Assembly (NCBI GenBank): GCA_017861495.1
Contig: JAGFXW010000154.1
Location: 1-6,116 of the forward strand
Source of the DNA: Bacillota bacterium
GTDB taxonomy: Bacteria > Bacillota_C > Negativicutes > CTSoil-072
DNA length: 6,116 nt
Direction: 5' to 3'
In this document: positions 1 through 5,694 of the stretch, piece after piece
Numbering within the stretch: position 1 is the first letter of the stretch
Layout: the number at the start of each line of letters is the position of its first letter
The notes under the pieces: generated by a model
Databases searched by the model: none
What the model was told of the DNA's origin: nothing
Seen by the model: only the letters and a program-made list of their open reading frames with translations
Program-made: the position numbers and the translations under genes

Positions 1-198
1 GACTATACCGGCATAGCGGCCTGGGCTACAGGTGATTGGAAAGCAAAAAATAGTTTTACTCAGGCATATGCTCGATTTGTCCAACCGTATTTGTCGCAAA
101 TAAAATTTTATAAAGTAGCCGGGCATACCGGTGTTATCGGCAATGAACGCGCAGACCAGTTAGCCGGACAAGCTTTGAAACAACAAGCAGGATCATAA
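1..198 (+). CDS. Ribonuclease HI, C-terminal part (gene begins before the window)
   Basis: The frame is open from base 1 and ends with TAA at 196-198, giving the last 65 residues of a protein. RNase HI cleaves the RNA strand of RNA/DNA hybrids in the cytoplasm. The visible segment has the typical end of the fold: a YTGIAAWATGDWKAKN stretch at residues 2-17, like the handle region of Bacillus-type RNase HI, then KVAGHTGVIGNERADQLA at residues 38-55. The conserved catalytic-loop His is residue 42 (GHTG) and the last metal-binding Asp is residue 52 (ERAD). The protein ends about ten residues after that motif, as is normal for the family, so the C-terminus looks intact. The first three carboxylates lie outside the window, so activity and the presence of an N-terminal hybrid-binding (viroplasmin-like) domain cannot be judged. 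It has no evident link to the genes further right. Confidence 0.9.
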   Translation, partial: DYTGIAAWATGDWKAKNSFTQAYARFVQPYLSQIKFYKVAGHTGVIGNERADQLAGQALKQQAGS

Positions 199-220
199 TT
201 AGATGTTATACTTTCTGGTG

Positions 221-262
221 TAATAAAAAAACATTAATCTAATGATTAATGTTTTTTTATTA
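221..262. terminator. Bidirectional intrinsic terminator hairpin
   Basis: Bases 221-239 and 244-262 form a perfect 19-bp inverted repeat around a 4-base loop (TAAT). The inner part is ACATTAATC/GATTAATGT and the outer part is an A7/T7 block followed by TAAT/ATTA. On either strand the stem ends in a run of seven T, so it can terminate the RNase H gene (+), whose stop is 22 bases upstream, and the leftward anti-sigma-like unit (-). The stem is AT-rich, so its strength is uncertain, but the symmetry and the position after a stop codon make the call solid. Confidence 0.85.
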
Positions 263-543
263 TGGCGCAATTTTCATGACACGGATTGCGTTTGCGATGG
301 GAGTGCAATGCAATTTGCCTTTCTTTTGCATCTAGTTAACATAATAGTTATTATCGGACGTTGAAAAATAAGCAAAATAGGGATACGTTTGTGAATGAAT
401 GCGATTTAGCTTAATTATTTTTGTTTCTTCAATCATATAATCATATAGTTGGTCTTTAGGGATTGTTTTGGTTGCTAATTTTCAACTTGGATTATTGTTA
501 AATTTACTCTTTAATCGCTGTTAAGTTTGTGCCGGAATACTCA
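263..543. other. Non-coding stretch between the terminator and the leftward gene
   Basis: I see no credible gene here on either strand: the reading frames starting with ATG or GTG are under about 15 codons and lack ribosome binding sites. The base composition is AT-rich. The only structures seen are a tandem 8-bp duplication (AATCATAT twice, 431-446) and a short ATAATA/TATTAT inverted repeat near 341-354. For the leftward transcript this would be the 3' untranslated region running to the hairpin at 221-262. No promoter was recognised. Confidence 0.5.
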
Positions 544-984
544 TTAGTTTTCTGCATTATGAAAGATAGTCATCGAAATTTTAGTTCCTTCAGCAATTGT
601 CGAATGGATAATGAACTTATCCGAGCACCGTTTCATATTCGACAATCCCATTCCTGCCCCAAAACCCATTTCACGAAAATAATCTGACGCCGTAGAGAAC
701 CCCTCCGTCATCGCCAATTCAATATCATTGATCCCAGGTCCCTGATCCTCAATCTGAAGTTCTGTTCGGTCAGGATAAATGGTGATCCTCATTTTGCCTT
801 TATGAACATGAATTATAACATTCATTTCTGCTTCGTAAGAACTAATCGCAACCCGCCGTATTATATCTGATCTAACTCCAATTTGCTGTAATATCCGTTT
901 TATTTTACTAGAAGTTTCAGCGGCAGCATTAAAGTCAGATCCTTTTAATTCAAAATCGAACACAACTATCTGTTCAAATTCCAT
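544..984 (-). CDS. Anti-sigma-factor-like ATP-binding protein (SpoIIAB/RsbW, HATPase_c family)
   Basis: A 146-residue protein of the GHKL ATPase fold, the same size as SpoIIAB. Family members are cytoplasmic Ser/Thr protein kinases that bind a sigma factor or a regulator and phosphorylate an anti-anti-sigma (STAS) partner. Visible motifs are an N-box with E51 and N55 (SSYEAEMNVIIH, 48-59; the Glu-x3-Asn spacing of SpoIIAB is kept), a G1 box IEDQGPGI (78-85) and a G2 box GFGAGMGLSNMKRCSD (107-122). All expected ATP-site elements are therefore present. The start chosen is ATG at 984, because AAAGAGGTG sits six bases before it; a longer frame from a TTG at 1002 would place that binding site inside the gene. 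It is the last frame of a leftward unit with a sigma-54-type promoter. No STAS-domain or sigma-factor gene is near, so its partner is unknown. It may control something other than a sigma factor, as several orphan relatives seem to do. The family call is firm; the target is not. Confidence 0.88.
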   Translation of the reverse strand: MEFEQIVVFDFELKGSDFNAAAETSSKIKRILQQIGVRSDIIRRVAISSYEAEMNVIIHVHKGKMRITIYPDRTELQIEDQGPGINDIELAMTEGFSTASDYFREMGFGAGMGLSNMKRCSDKFIIHSTIAEGTKISMTIFHNAEN

Positions 985-990
985 GGCAAA

Positions 991-999
991 CACCTCTTT
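991..999 (-). promoter_or_regulatory. Ribosome binding site that fixes the anti-sigma-like start
   Basis: On the minus strand the bases read AAAGAGGTG, followed by TTTGCC and then ATG (984-982). The six-base spacer is optimal, so the ATG start is preferred over the in-frame TTG at 1002, which has no binding site of its own. Confidence 0.75.
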
Positions 1000-1016
1000 C
1001 AAACAACTGCATAAAA

Positions 1017-1106
1017 CTATTTGCGTGTCTTTCCTCCATACATGCCTGCTCGATGTTCATCACTCCTATCAGTAACAATGTTTTCATAAATACAGAACAT
1101 TGCCAT
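1017..1106 (-). CDS. Possible 29-residue small protein, start overlapping the preceding stop
   Basis: An ATG at 1106-1104 overlaps the TGA of the upstream 18-residue frame (TGATG), the arrangement typical of translational coupling. It opens 29 codons ending with TAG at 1019-1017. The peptide begins MAMFCIYENIVTDRSDEH and ends in the basic stretch GGKTRK. The stop lies 32 bases before the anti-sigma-like start. No family is recognised. An alternative reading is that this and the 18-residue frame are two halves of one roughly 48-codon gene split by a single-base frameshift, because this frame stays open upstream through ATG CAG AAT beside the first frame. I cannot tell whether either is translated. 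Confidence 0.3.
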   Translation of the reverse strand: MAMFCIYENIVTDRSDEHRAGMYGGKTRK

Positions 1107-1162
1107 CAGGTCCGAGCCGCATACATTCTGCATAATTCCGCTAATCTTTCTATTCTGTTCAT
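1106..1162 (-). CDS. Possible 18-residue leader peptide (first frame of the leftward unit)
   Basis: This is a short frame, MNRIERLAELCRMYAART, with a near-ideal ribosome binding site: GGAGG at 1175-1171, eight bases before ATG at 1162. It begins about 23 bases after the transcription start predicted from the -24/-12 element at 1196-1212, so it would be the first thing translated on that transcript. Its TGA overlaps the ATG of the next frame. The binding site and promoter distance are the reasons to list it. The product matches no family I know, and it may be the intact front of a frameshifted small gene instead of a leader peptide. Confidence 0.4.
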   Translation of the reverse strand: MNRIERLAELCRMYAART

Positions 1163-1195
1163 ACCTTATACCTCCATTATTTCACTCAAATCCAA

Positions 1196-1212
1196 TGCAA
1201 CTATTATGCCAA
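1196..1212 (-). promoter_or_regulatory. Sigma-54 (-24/-12) promoter for the leftward unit
   Basis: The minus strand reads TTGGCATAATAGTTGCA. It matches the sigma-54 consensus TTGGCAC-N5-TTGCA in all but one defined base (T for C after TGGCA), with exactly ten bases between GG (-25/-24) and GC (-13/-12). The start of transcription would be near 1185, ten bases before the GGAGG of the 18-residue frame. The element shares its first nine bases and its TGCA with the rightward element at 1733-1750. Sigma-54 promoters need an ATP-driven enhancer-binding activator, which would bind in the 1213-1730 region. Confidence 0.75.
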
Positions 1213-1385
1213 TTGCTAAACATTGTCATTAATAAAGGTTTCTCACCAAGGAGATCTTCAAAAACCGTATTTATCCTTCACACAGCCTGTAAAAACTTTA
1301 CCTGAAGTAAGTATTCCTACATATTATTACCCTTTTCCGTGAAAACCCTTCGTCGTTGTTCCGGTTGAATAAGTCTTGCTCTTTA

Positions 1386-1403
1386 CTGTCCCATTTTTAG
1401 GCC
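1386..1403. repeat. Degenerate third copy of the TGTCC-N7 dyad
   Basis: CTGTCC at 1386-1391, seven bases, then AGGCC at 1399-1403. The left half matches the two better copies. The right half matches three of the five bases of GGGAC. It is listed because it lies in line with them in the same spacer, but alone it would not be convincing. Confidence 0.3.
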
Positions 1404-1415
1404 TATACTCTTATT

Positions 1416-1433
1416 TTGTCCACGAATTGGGAC
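1416..1433. repeat. TTGTCC-N7-GGGAC dyad, copy 1 (candidate enhancer site)
   Basis: TTGTCC (1416-1421), ACGAATT, GGGAC (1429-1433). Both half-sites and the seven-base spacer length are identical to the copy at 1531-1550, while the spacer bases differ, as expected for a binding site of a dimeric regulator. The centre is about 215 bases from the leftward -24 element and about 310 from the rightward one. Confidence 0.5.
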
Positions 1434-1530
1434 GCGCGTGTTTTTTTGTACCTTTTCTAATTGAGTAAATATTTGCTCCGTCTCGTTAACTGTAATAAAT
1501 TCAGAATAAATTAGGTTCTACTATTTGAAA

Positions 1531-1550
1531 TTGTCCATTATTAGGGACAA
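1531..1550. repeat. TTGTCC-N7-GGGACAA dyad, copy 2 (candidate enhancer site)
   Basis: TTGTCC (1531-1536), ATTATTA, GGGACAA (1544-1550). The two ten-base halves agree at eight positions when one is reverse-complemented, the best symmetry of the three copies. The TGT-N12-ACA outline resembles the half-site spacing of some sigma-54 activators and TyrR-like regulators, but no specific regulator can be named. It lies about 195 bases upstream of the rightward -24 element. Confidence 0.5.
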
Positions 1551-1612
1551 AGATTTTATTTCGTACCGCTTTGCATATGAAAAACATTGAGTTTTCCATA
1601 ATTCTTGTTACC

Positions 1613-1646
1613 AATAGATTGAGAATCAAATAATTCTCAATCTATT
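1613..1646. repeat. Perfect 14-bp inverted repeat, candidate activator site
   Basis: AATAGATTGAGAAT (1613-1626) and its exact complement ATTCTCAATCTATT (1633-1646) flank six bases, CAAATA. The centre is about 105 bases before the GG of the rightward sigma-54 promoter, within the usual 80-200 base range for upstream activator sites. No gene ends near it and no T-run follows, so a terminator is less likely. It could alternatively be an operator for another regulator. Confidence 0.55.
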
Positions 1647-1732
1647 TCTATCCTATGATTTAAAGGTATTCACTCCTACAAACCTATACTTCCAGTCAAT
1701 ATATATAAACTTATTTCTGTCGATCAATCATT

Positions 1733-1750
1733 TTGGCATAAAATATGCAC
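1733..1750 (+). promoter_or_regulatory. Sigma-54 (-24/-12) promoter for the CoA-transferase operon
   Basis: The bases read TTGGCATAAAATATGCAC. GG (1735-1736) and GC (1747-1748) are separated by exactly ten bases, and TTGGCA plus TGCA match the sigma-54 consensus. Transcription would begin near 1760, leaving an untranslated leader of about 36 bases before the ATG at 1796. The -12 element contains the ATG at 1745, which would start the longest possible reading of the downstream gene; if the promoter is real, that start cannot be used. Confidence 0.75.
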
Positions 1751-1780
1751 TTATTAAAATGCAAAGAAAATATTTTATTT

Positions 1781-1786
1781 GGAGGG
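1781..1786 (+). promoter_or_regulatory. Ribosome binding site that fixes the CoA-transferase start
   Basis: GGAGGG lies nine bases before ATG 1796. Together with the promoter at 1733-1750 it rules against the upstream in-frame ATG at 1745, which has no binding site. Confidence 0.75.
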
Positions 1787-1795
1787 ACTAGTATT

Positions 1796-2992
1796 ATGCA
1801 ACGCTTAGGAGCTATGGAAGGAATTACTGTATTGGATCTTACCCGAGTACTGGCAGGTCCATTCAGCACAATGATGCTGGCAGACATGGGGGCTAATGTA
1901 ATCAAGATCGAACAAGCAGGTAAAGGTGCAGATGAAAGGCAAAATGGCCCCTTTAAAAACGGCGAAAGCGCCTATTTCATGAACTTAAACCGCAATAAGA
2001 AAGGAATTACTCTCAATCTTAAATCTCCCAAAGGGAAAGAAATCTTCAAAGATCTTGTCAAACAGGCCGATGTAGTTATCGAAAACTACCGGCCCGGTAC
2101 CATGGACAAATTAGGCCTAAGTTATGATATCCTTAAGGAAATCAATCCCCGTATCATTTACGGCGCCGTGTCCGGATTTGGTCAATACGGCCCCTATTCC
2201 CAGCGTCCCGGCTACGACATTATCAGTCAATCGATGAGCGGCCTTATGAGCACTACCGGCTGGCCCGGCGGCCAACCCACCCGTTCCGGCACCGCCATGG
2301 GCGATGTTCTCGGTGGTCTTTCCGTCACTATCGGTATACTAGCTGCGCTGCATAACCGGACCTATACCGGTCTCGGCCAGATGGTGGATGTGGCGTTAGT
2401 AGATGCCGCAGTAGCCAGCCTGGAAATTATCAACATGATTTATCTGGTTGAAGATCGATTGCCGCAGCGCATCGGCAATCGGTACGAATCCGTCTACCCC
2501 TATGATTCTTTCCAAGCAGATGATAACCTGGTTATAATCGCCGGCGGCAACGACAAATTGTGGGGCCTGATTTGCAACCATATAGGCCGCCCTGAGCTCA
2601 TCGACGATCCGCGTTTCAAGCTTAACCGCGACCGAGTTGCAAACAATATTGAGGTTAAGAAAATCATAGAGGAATGGACCAAAACAAAAACAGCGGCGGA
2701 CGTCGTGGAAGAAATGCTGGGAATAGGCGTTCCTGCTGCGCCAATTTACAACATTGCACAGGTTGTTGCCGACCCGCACATTGGCGGTGCCCGAGAAATG
2801 TTTGTCCCTACAGAGCACCCTAAGGCGGGCCCTATCACCCTCACCGGTCCTCATATTAAACTATCCGATACAAAACCGTCTATCCGGACTCCATCTCCCA
2901 GTCTCGGTGAACATAATACAGAAATTCTTTCAAAGATGCTGAACTATAGCGGCGCAGAAATCGAAGTTCTCAAGACTGAAGGCATTATCTAG
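1796..2992 (+). CDS. Class III CoA-transferase (CaiB/BaiF family)
   Basis: A 398-residue cytoplasmic enzyme that moves CoA from a donor thioester to a carboxylic acid. It begins in the family's usual way: GITVLDLTRVLAGPFSTMML at residues 9-28, then ADMGANVIKIE (29-39). ENYRPGTMDKLGLSY (96-110), a GYD at 139-141 and the C-terminal LGEHNTEIL all match the family. The catalytic Asp of formyl-CoA transferase (Asp169) corresponds to D170 in AMGDVLGG, and its near-equal number also supports ATG 1796 over ATG 1745. Length is normal for the family (about 380-430). It is first in an operon with an ACS-type carrier and an HMG-CoA-lyase-family enzyme, which suggests that the acceptor is a branched hydroxy-dicarboxylate such as (R)-citramalate or 3-hydroxy-3-methylglutarate, with succinyl-CoA or acetyl-CoA as donor. 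Relatives include succinyl-CoA:citramalate CoA-transferase and human SUGCT. The family is certain; the substrate is inferred from neighbours. Confidence 0.92.
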   Translation: MQRLGAMEGITVLDLTRVLAGPFSTMMLADMGANVIKIEQAGKGADERQNGPFKNGESAYFMNLNRNKKGITLNLKSPKGKEIFKDLVKQADVVIENYRPGTMDKLGLSYDILKEINPRIIYGAVSGFGQYGPYSQRPGYDIISQSMSGLMSTTGWPGGQPTRSGTAMGDVLGGLSVTIGILAALHNRTYTGLGQMVDVALVDAAVASLEIINMIYLVEDRLPQRIGNRYESVYPYDSFQADDNLVIIAGGNDKLWGLICNHIGRPELIDDPRFKLNRDRVANNIEVKKIIEEWTKTKTAADVVEEMLGIGVPAAPIYNIAQVVADPHIGGAREMFVPTEHPKAGPITLTGPHIKLSDTKPSIRTPSPSLGEHNTEILSKMLNYSGAEIEVLKTEGII

Positions 2993-3067
2993 AGCGATAT
3001 TAAATAGTCTATCGTTGCGCAGAGCATGTTACGGAATCTTATTTTGTGGTAGCACCCCAAATAAATG

Positions 3068-3074
3068 AAGGGAG
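3068..3074 (+). promoter_or_regulatory. Ribosome binding site that fixes the transporter start
   Basis: AAGGGAG lies eight bases before ATG 3083. An in-frame ATG at 3065 overlaps the site itself and is therefore rejected as the start. Confidence 0.7.
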
Positions 3075-3082
3075 AATCCGAA

Positions 3083-4441
3083 ATGTCAGAAGAAAATAAA
3101 ATAGACACTTATAGCCTTGCCAATAAAGAGGCAGGGAAAAAGACAAATTACCGTTGGGTGGTCATGGCGTTGATTTTCGTGATATATACGATTGCGTATG
3201 CTGATCGGGCCAATCTCGGTGTCGCCTTGCCGTATATCAAAAAAGAGTTCGGACTGAGTAATACCGAAGCTGGTGGTTTAGTGAGCCTGTTGTTCTTCGG
3301 TTATGCCTTCTCGCAAATTCCTGCAGGATTAATTTATTCTAAATTGAAAGTGAGAACAGTTTTCCCCCTCGCCATGATAATGACCTCTATATTTACTGGT
3401 ATGCAGGGTTTAACGAATTCAGTGCTTACGTTGAAATTTGTCCGCTTCGGCCTTGGGGTGGCTGAAGGCCCTGTGCCGATCGGCTGTTTGCAGACCATCA
3501 ACCATTGGTTCCCGCCAAAAGAAAAAGGGACGGCTACGGGATTGTATCTCGCGGCCTCAAAATTCGGCGCAGTGATCGCACCGCCGGTTGGCGTGTTTAT
3601 TATGAGCCTCTATGGCGACTGGCGGGACATTTTCTTTTTCTTTGCTGTTCCGGGTTTAATCTTATCTGTAGTTTGGTATTTTGCTGTAAAGACTACGCCG
3701 GCGGAAAGTAAGATGGTGTCTCCGGCAGAACTCGTGTACATTCAAACAGAACAAGCGGTTACCAAGAAAGCGGCGCCTCTGGCCAAGCCGAAATACAACT
3801 TAGCTTGGTTGGATAAGCTTATCCGGGCCAAAAAAGTCGTTCTTGTCGATTCCAACGCCGGGGTGTTCCGATCCTGGAACATCATTGGCAATGCGTTGGG
3901 CTACTTCTGTATGGTGGGAATCGTGAATGTCATCATGTCATGGATTCCAACTTATCTGGTGACTGTAAAAGGATTTGCCTCGATGAAAATGGGCTTCCTG
4001 GCTGCCGCACCTTTTTTAGGAGCTGTTGCCGGCAACATGCTCGGCGGTTTGATCTCGGACCGCTTTTTAAACAAGCGGCGCAAACCTTTGATGATGTTTA
4101 CTGCATTAGCTACGTCATTTATGATGTACAGCCTGGTGTATGCGCCGAATGATGCTACTTTATTGGGACTGCTCCTATTGCTGGCCGGAATAGTTTTCAG
4201 TCTCGGTTACTCGTCTTTTTCAGTTTACCCCATGGGGGCAACGACGAAGAACGCCTATCCTGTGGCATACGGCGTTGTAAATATGGGCGGACAGCTTGGC
4301 GGCGCTATCGCTCCGTTGGTCGTGGGTATGATTCTGGATGCCTATAATTGGAATGCGGTGTTTATGTTTCTGGCCGCAGCGTCTGTGATGAGTTTGCTGA
4401 TCGTAGCCACGATAGATGAGCCGACTAATGAAATAGGTTAA
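3083..4441 (+). CDS. MFS organic-anion transporter, ACS (anion:cation symporter) family
   Basis: A 452-residue inner-membrane carrier with twelve predicted helices in two halves. The first helix (about 25-40) runs into YADRANLG (39-46), the ACS-family signature, followed by ALPYIKKEFGLSNTEAG. The fourth-helix region contains RFGLGVAEGP (121-130). The central cytoplasmic loop spans roughly 203-262 and is charged. The second-half MFS motif is GGLISDRFLNKRRK (321-334). The equivalent first-half loop reads GLIYSKLKVR (82-91), where the usual Asp-Arg pair is Ser-Lys. ACS carriers such as ExuT or GudP import sugar acids and other organic anions with H+ or Na+. The gene lies 90 bases after the CoA-transferase and 12 bases before the lyase on the same strand, so it probably imports the operon's substrate, perhaps a hydroxy-dicarboxylate. 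The 90-base gap holds only a weak CGATA/TATCG hairpin and no promoter that I recognise. The substrate cannot be read from the sequence. Confidence 0.9.
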   Translation: MSEENKIDTYSLANKEAGKKTNYRWVVMALIFVIYTIAYADRANLGVALPYIKKEFGLSNTEAGGLVSLLFFGYAFSQIPAGLIYSKLKVRTVFPLAMIMTSIFTGMQGLTNSVLTLKFVRFGLGVAEGPVPIGCLQTINHWFPPKEKGTATGLYLAASKFGAVIAPPVGVFIMSLYGDWRDIFFFFAVPGLILSVVWYFAVKTTPAESKMVSPAELVYIQTEQAVTKKAAPLAKPKYNLAWLDKLIRAKKVVLVDSNAGVFRSWNIIGNALGYFCMVGIVNVIMSWIPTYLVTVKGFASMKMGFLAAAPFLGAVAGNMLGGLISDRFLNKRRKPLMMFTALATSFMMYSLVYAPNDATLLGLLLLLAGIVFSLGYSSFSVYPMGATTKNAYPVAYGVVNMGGQLGGAIAPLVVGMILDAYNWNAVFMFLAAASVMSLLIVATIDEPTNEIG

Positions 4442-4453
4442 GGAGGAATAACG

Positions 4454-5377
4454 ATGTTCAATAATTTGCCCAAGAAAATTCAACTGACAGAAGTAGGCCC
4501 ACGGGATGGGTTCCAAAATGTGAAGACCTTTATCCCTACCGGGGACAAAATAGCAATCATCGAAGGGCTGATTGAATCCGGACTGACAACCCTCGAAATC
4601 ACGTCGTTTGTTTCGCCGAAAGCGATCCCACAGATGGCTGATGCAGCACAAATTTGTGCTGCGATCTTGGGAAAATATGACGGCAAGATCAACGCCAGCG
4701 CGCTGGTGCCAAATTTAAGAGGCGCACAGTTGGCCTGGGATGCCGGTATTCGTGAAATAACTTGTGTGGTGTCGGTTACAGCGGAGCATAATAAAGCCAA
4801 TGTTAATCGCACTCATGAAGAATCTGTGCAGGAACTGGTAAGAATGCGCGAGGCTTTGCCTGATATGAATATGCGCGTTGATTTGGCCACTGTTTTTGCA
4901 TGTCCCTTTGTAGGCTGGGTGAAGCCAGAGGCTGTAGCAGCGGTAACAGAGAAGATCGCCAAAACAGGAATCAAAAAATTCGTATTGTGTGATACTATCG
5001 GTGTTGCTACGCCGGATCGTGTGTACAACTTGACCAAGTTCATGAAGAGTACGTTTCCTGATTTCGAATTTTCGCTGCACCTTCATGACACCCGGGGAGT
5101 TGGCATGGTAAATATGATGGCCGGAATCATGGCCGGGGTCGATTCCTTTGAAACCTCCGTCGGCGGTTTGGGCGGCTGCCCCTTTGCTCCCGGCGCAGCC
5201 GGCAATACGCCAACGGAAGATGTTGTGAATATGCTGACGGATATGGGTATAACATCGGGCGTAGATTTAAACAGGCTGCTGCAAGTGGTAGCCTTGATAA
5301 AAGATAATGTTGACGAACCATTGAACAGTCATATGGCGAAAGCCAAAATTTATGATTGTTTTTGTCCTCGGCAGTAA
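4454..5377 (+). CDS. HMG-CoA lyase family enzyme (HMG-CoA or R-citramalyl-CoA lyase)
   Basis: A 307-residue DRE-TIM metallolyase, the usual size for bacterial members. It is a TIM barrel that uses a divalent metal to split a 3-hydroxyacyl-CoA into acetyl-CoA and an oxo acid. Visible active-site elements are VGPRDGFQN (14-22, with R17 and D18), E48, the metal ligands HLH (H209, H211) in SLHLHDTRG, the lyase signature GGLGGCPFAPGAAGN (237-251) with catalytic Cys242, and N251. These match the human HMGCL residues R41, D42, E72, H233, H235, C266 and N275. All key residues are present, so it should be active. HMG-CoA lyase would give acetoacetate; R-citramalyl-CoA lyase of Chloroflexus belongs to the same family and gives pyruvate. 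The gene is preceded by GGAGG seven bases before ATG, 12 bases after the transporter stop, and closes the operon. The C-terminus DCFCPRQ has two cysteines of unknown meaning. It lacks the catalytic-domain extensions of isopropylmalate or homocitrate synthases. Confidence 0.9.
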   Translation: MFNNLPKKIQLTEVGPRDGFQNVKTFIPTGDKIAIIEGLIESGLTTLEITSFVSPKAIPQMADAAQICAAILGKYDGKINASALVPNLRGAQLAWDAGIREITCVVSVTAEHNKANVNRTHEESVQELVRMREALPDMNMRVDLATVFACPFVGWVKPEAVAAVTEKIAKTGIKKFVLCDTIGVATPDRVYNLTKFMKSTFPDFEFSLHLHDTRGVGMVNMMAGIMAGVDSFETSVGGLGGCPFAPGAAGNTPTEDVVNMLTDMGITSGVDLNRLLQVVALIKDNVDEPLNSHMAKAKIYDCFCPRQ

Positions 5378-5572
5378 TAATTATAAGCGTTCACTCGCGA
5401 GCAAATTATGCCGTTCTGTGTCTGAAAACTAAAAAATCGACCACTACTATCTATTGAGGACTGTGCTGAATTTTTAATAATCAATTCTAAAGCGGAACAC
5501 TGTTCGCAAAAAACTACGATTAGACTGAAAGTGGTATGTGATATGCTGCATTAATTAGAAGCAGTTACGAAA

Positions 5573-5612
5573 GGGCTGTGGTAAAACTTGATTTCAAGTT
5601 TTACCACAGCCC
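5573..5612. terminator. Hairpin terminator between converging genes
   Basis: GGGCTGTGGTAAAACTTG (5573-5590) and its exact complement (5595-5612) form an 18-bp stem with a four-base loop (ATTT). The base of the stem is GC-rich. The plus strand continues CTTCTTT and the minus strand TTTCG, so the U-tracts are short on both sides. It lies 196 bases after the lyase stop and 83 bases beyond the dehydrogenase stop, and can end both transcripts. The 195 bases before it (5378-5572) hold no gene. Confidence 0.85.
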
Positions 5613-5694
5613 CTTCTTTGCGTTCTCGCTCAACTCATCTGCCAATGCAACATTTCCCGTTTATTTCTCTATTCTTCCTAATATCTACTATCTT

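Larger units (their letters stand above)
1213..1730. other. Gene-free regulatory region between divergent sigma-54 promoters
   Basis: About 520 bases without a supportable gene on either strand; it is AT-rich with frequent stops. It contains two TTGTCC-N7-GGGAC dyads and a degenerate third copy, a palindrome ACGCGCGT followed by a T-run (1432-1447), and a 14-bp inverted repeat (1613-1646). A long spacer holding dyads between two sigma-54 promoters fits an enhancer region for one or two activators. That role is inferred from layout only. Confidence 0.5.

Noticed and set aside
982..1072. A 28-37 codon minus-strand frame overlapping the mini-ORFs and the anti-sigma-like start
   Set aside because: Its ATGs are either without a binding site or too close to one (GGAG two bases before ATG), and it overlaps a better-supported pair of frames and the real gene start.
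1432..1447. ACGCGCGT palindrome followed by seven T, as a possible terminator
   Set aside because: The palindrome has no loop and would not form a usable hairpin, and no gene ends next to it.
2396..2854. Long minus-strand open frame inside the CoA-transferase gene
   Set aside because: It is the antisense shadow of a well-conserved gene, has no family features and no ribosome binding site. The same applies to the other antisense frames in the transporter and lyase genes.
5531..5547. Another GG-N10-GC pattern (TGGTATGTGATATGC) on the plus strand
   Set aside because: It lacks the C of TGGC and the TTGC step, and its transcript would start about 15 bases before a terminator hairpin with no gene, so chance is more likely than a promoter.
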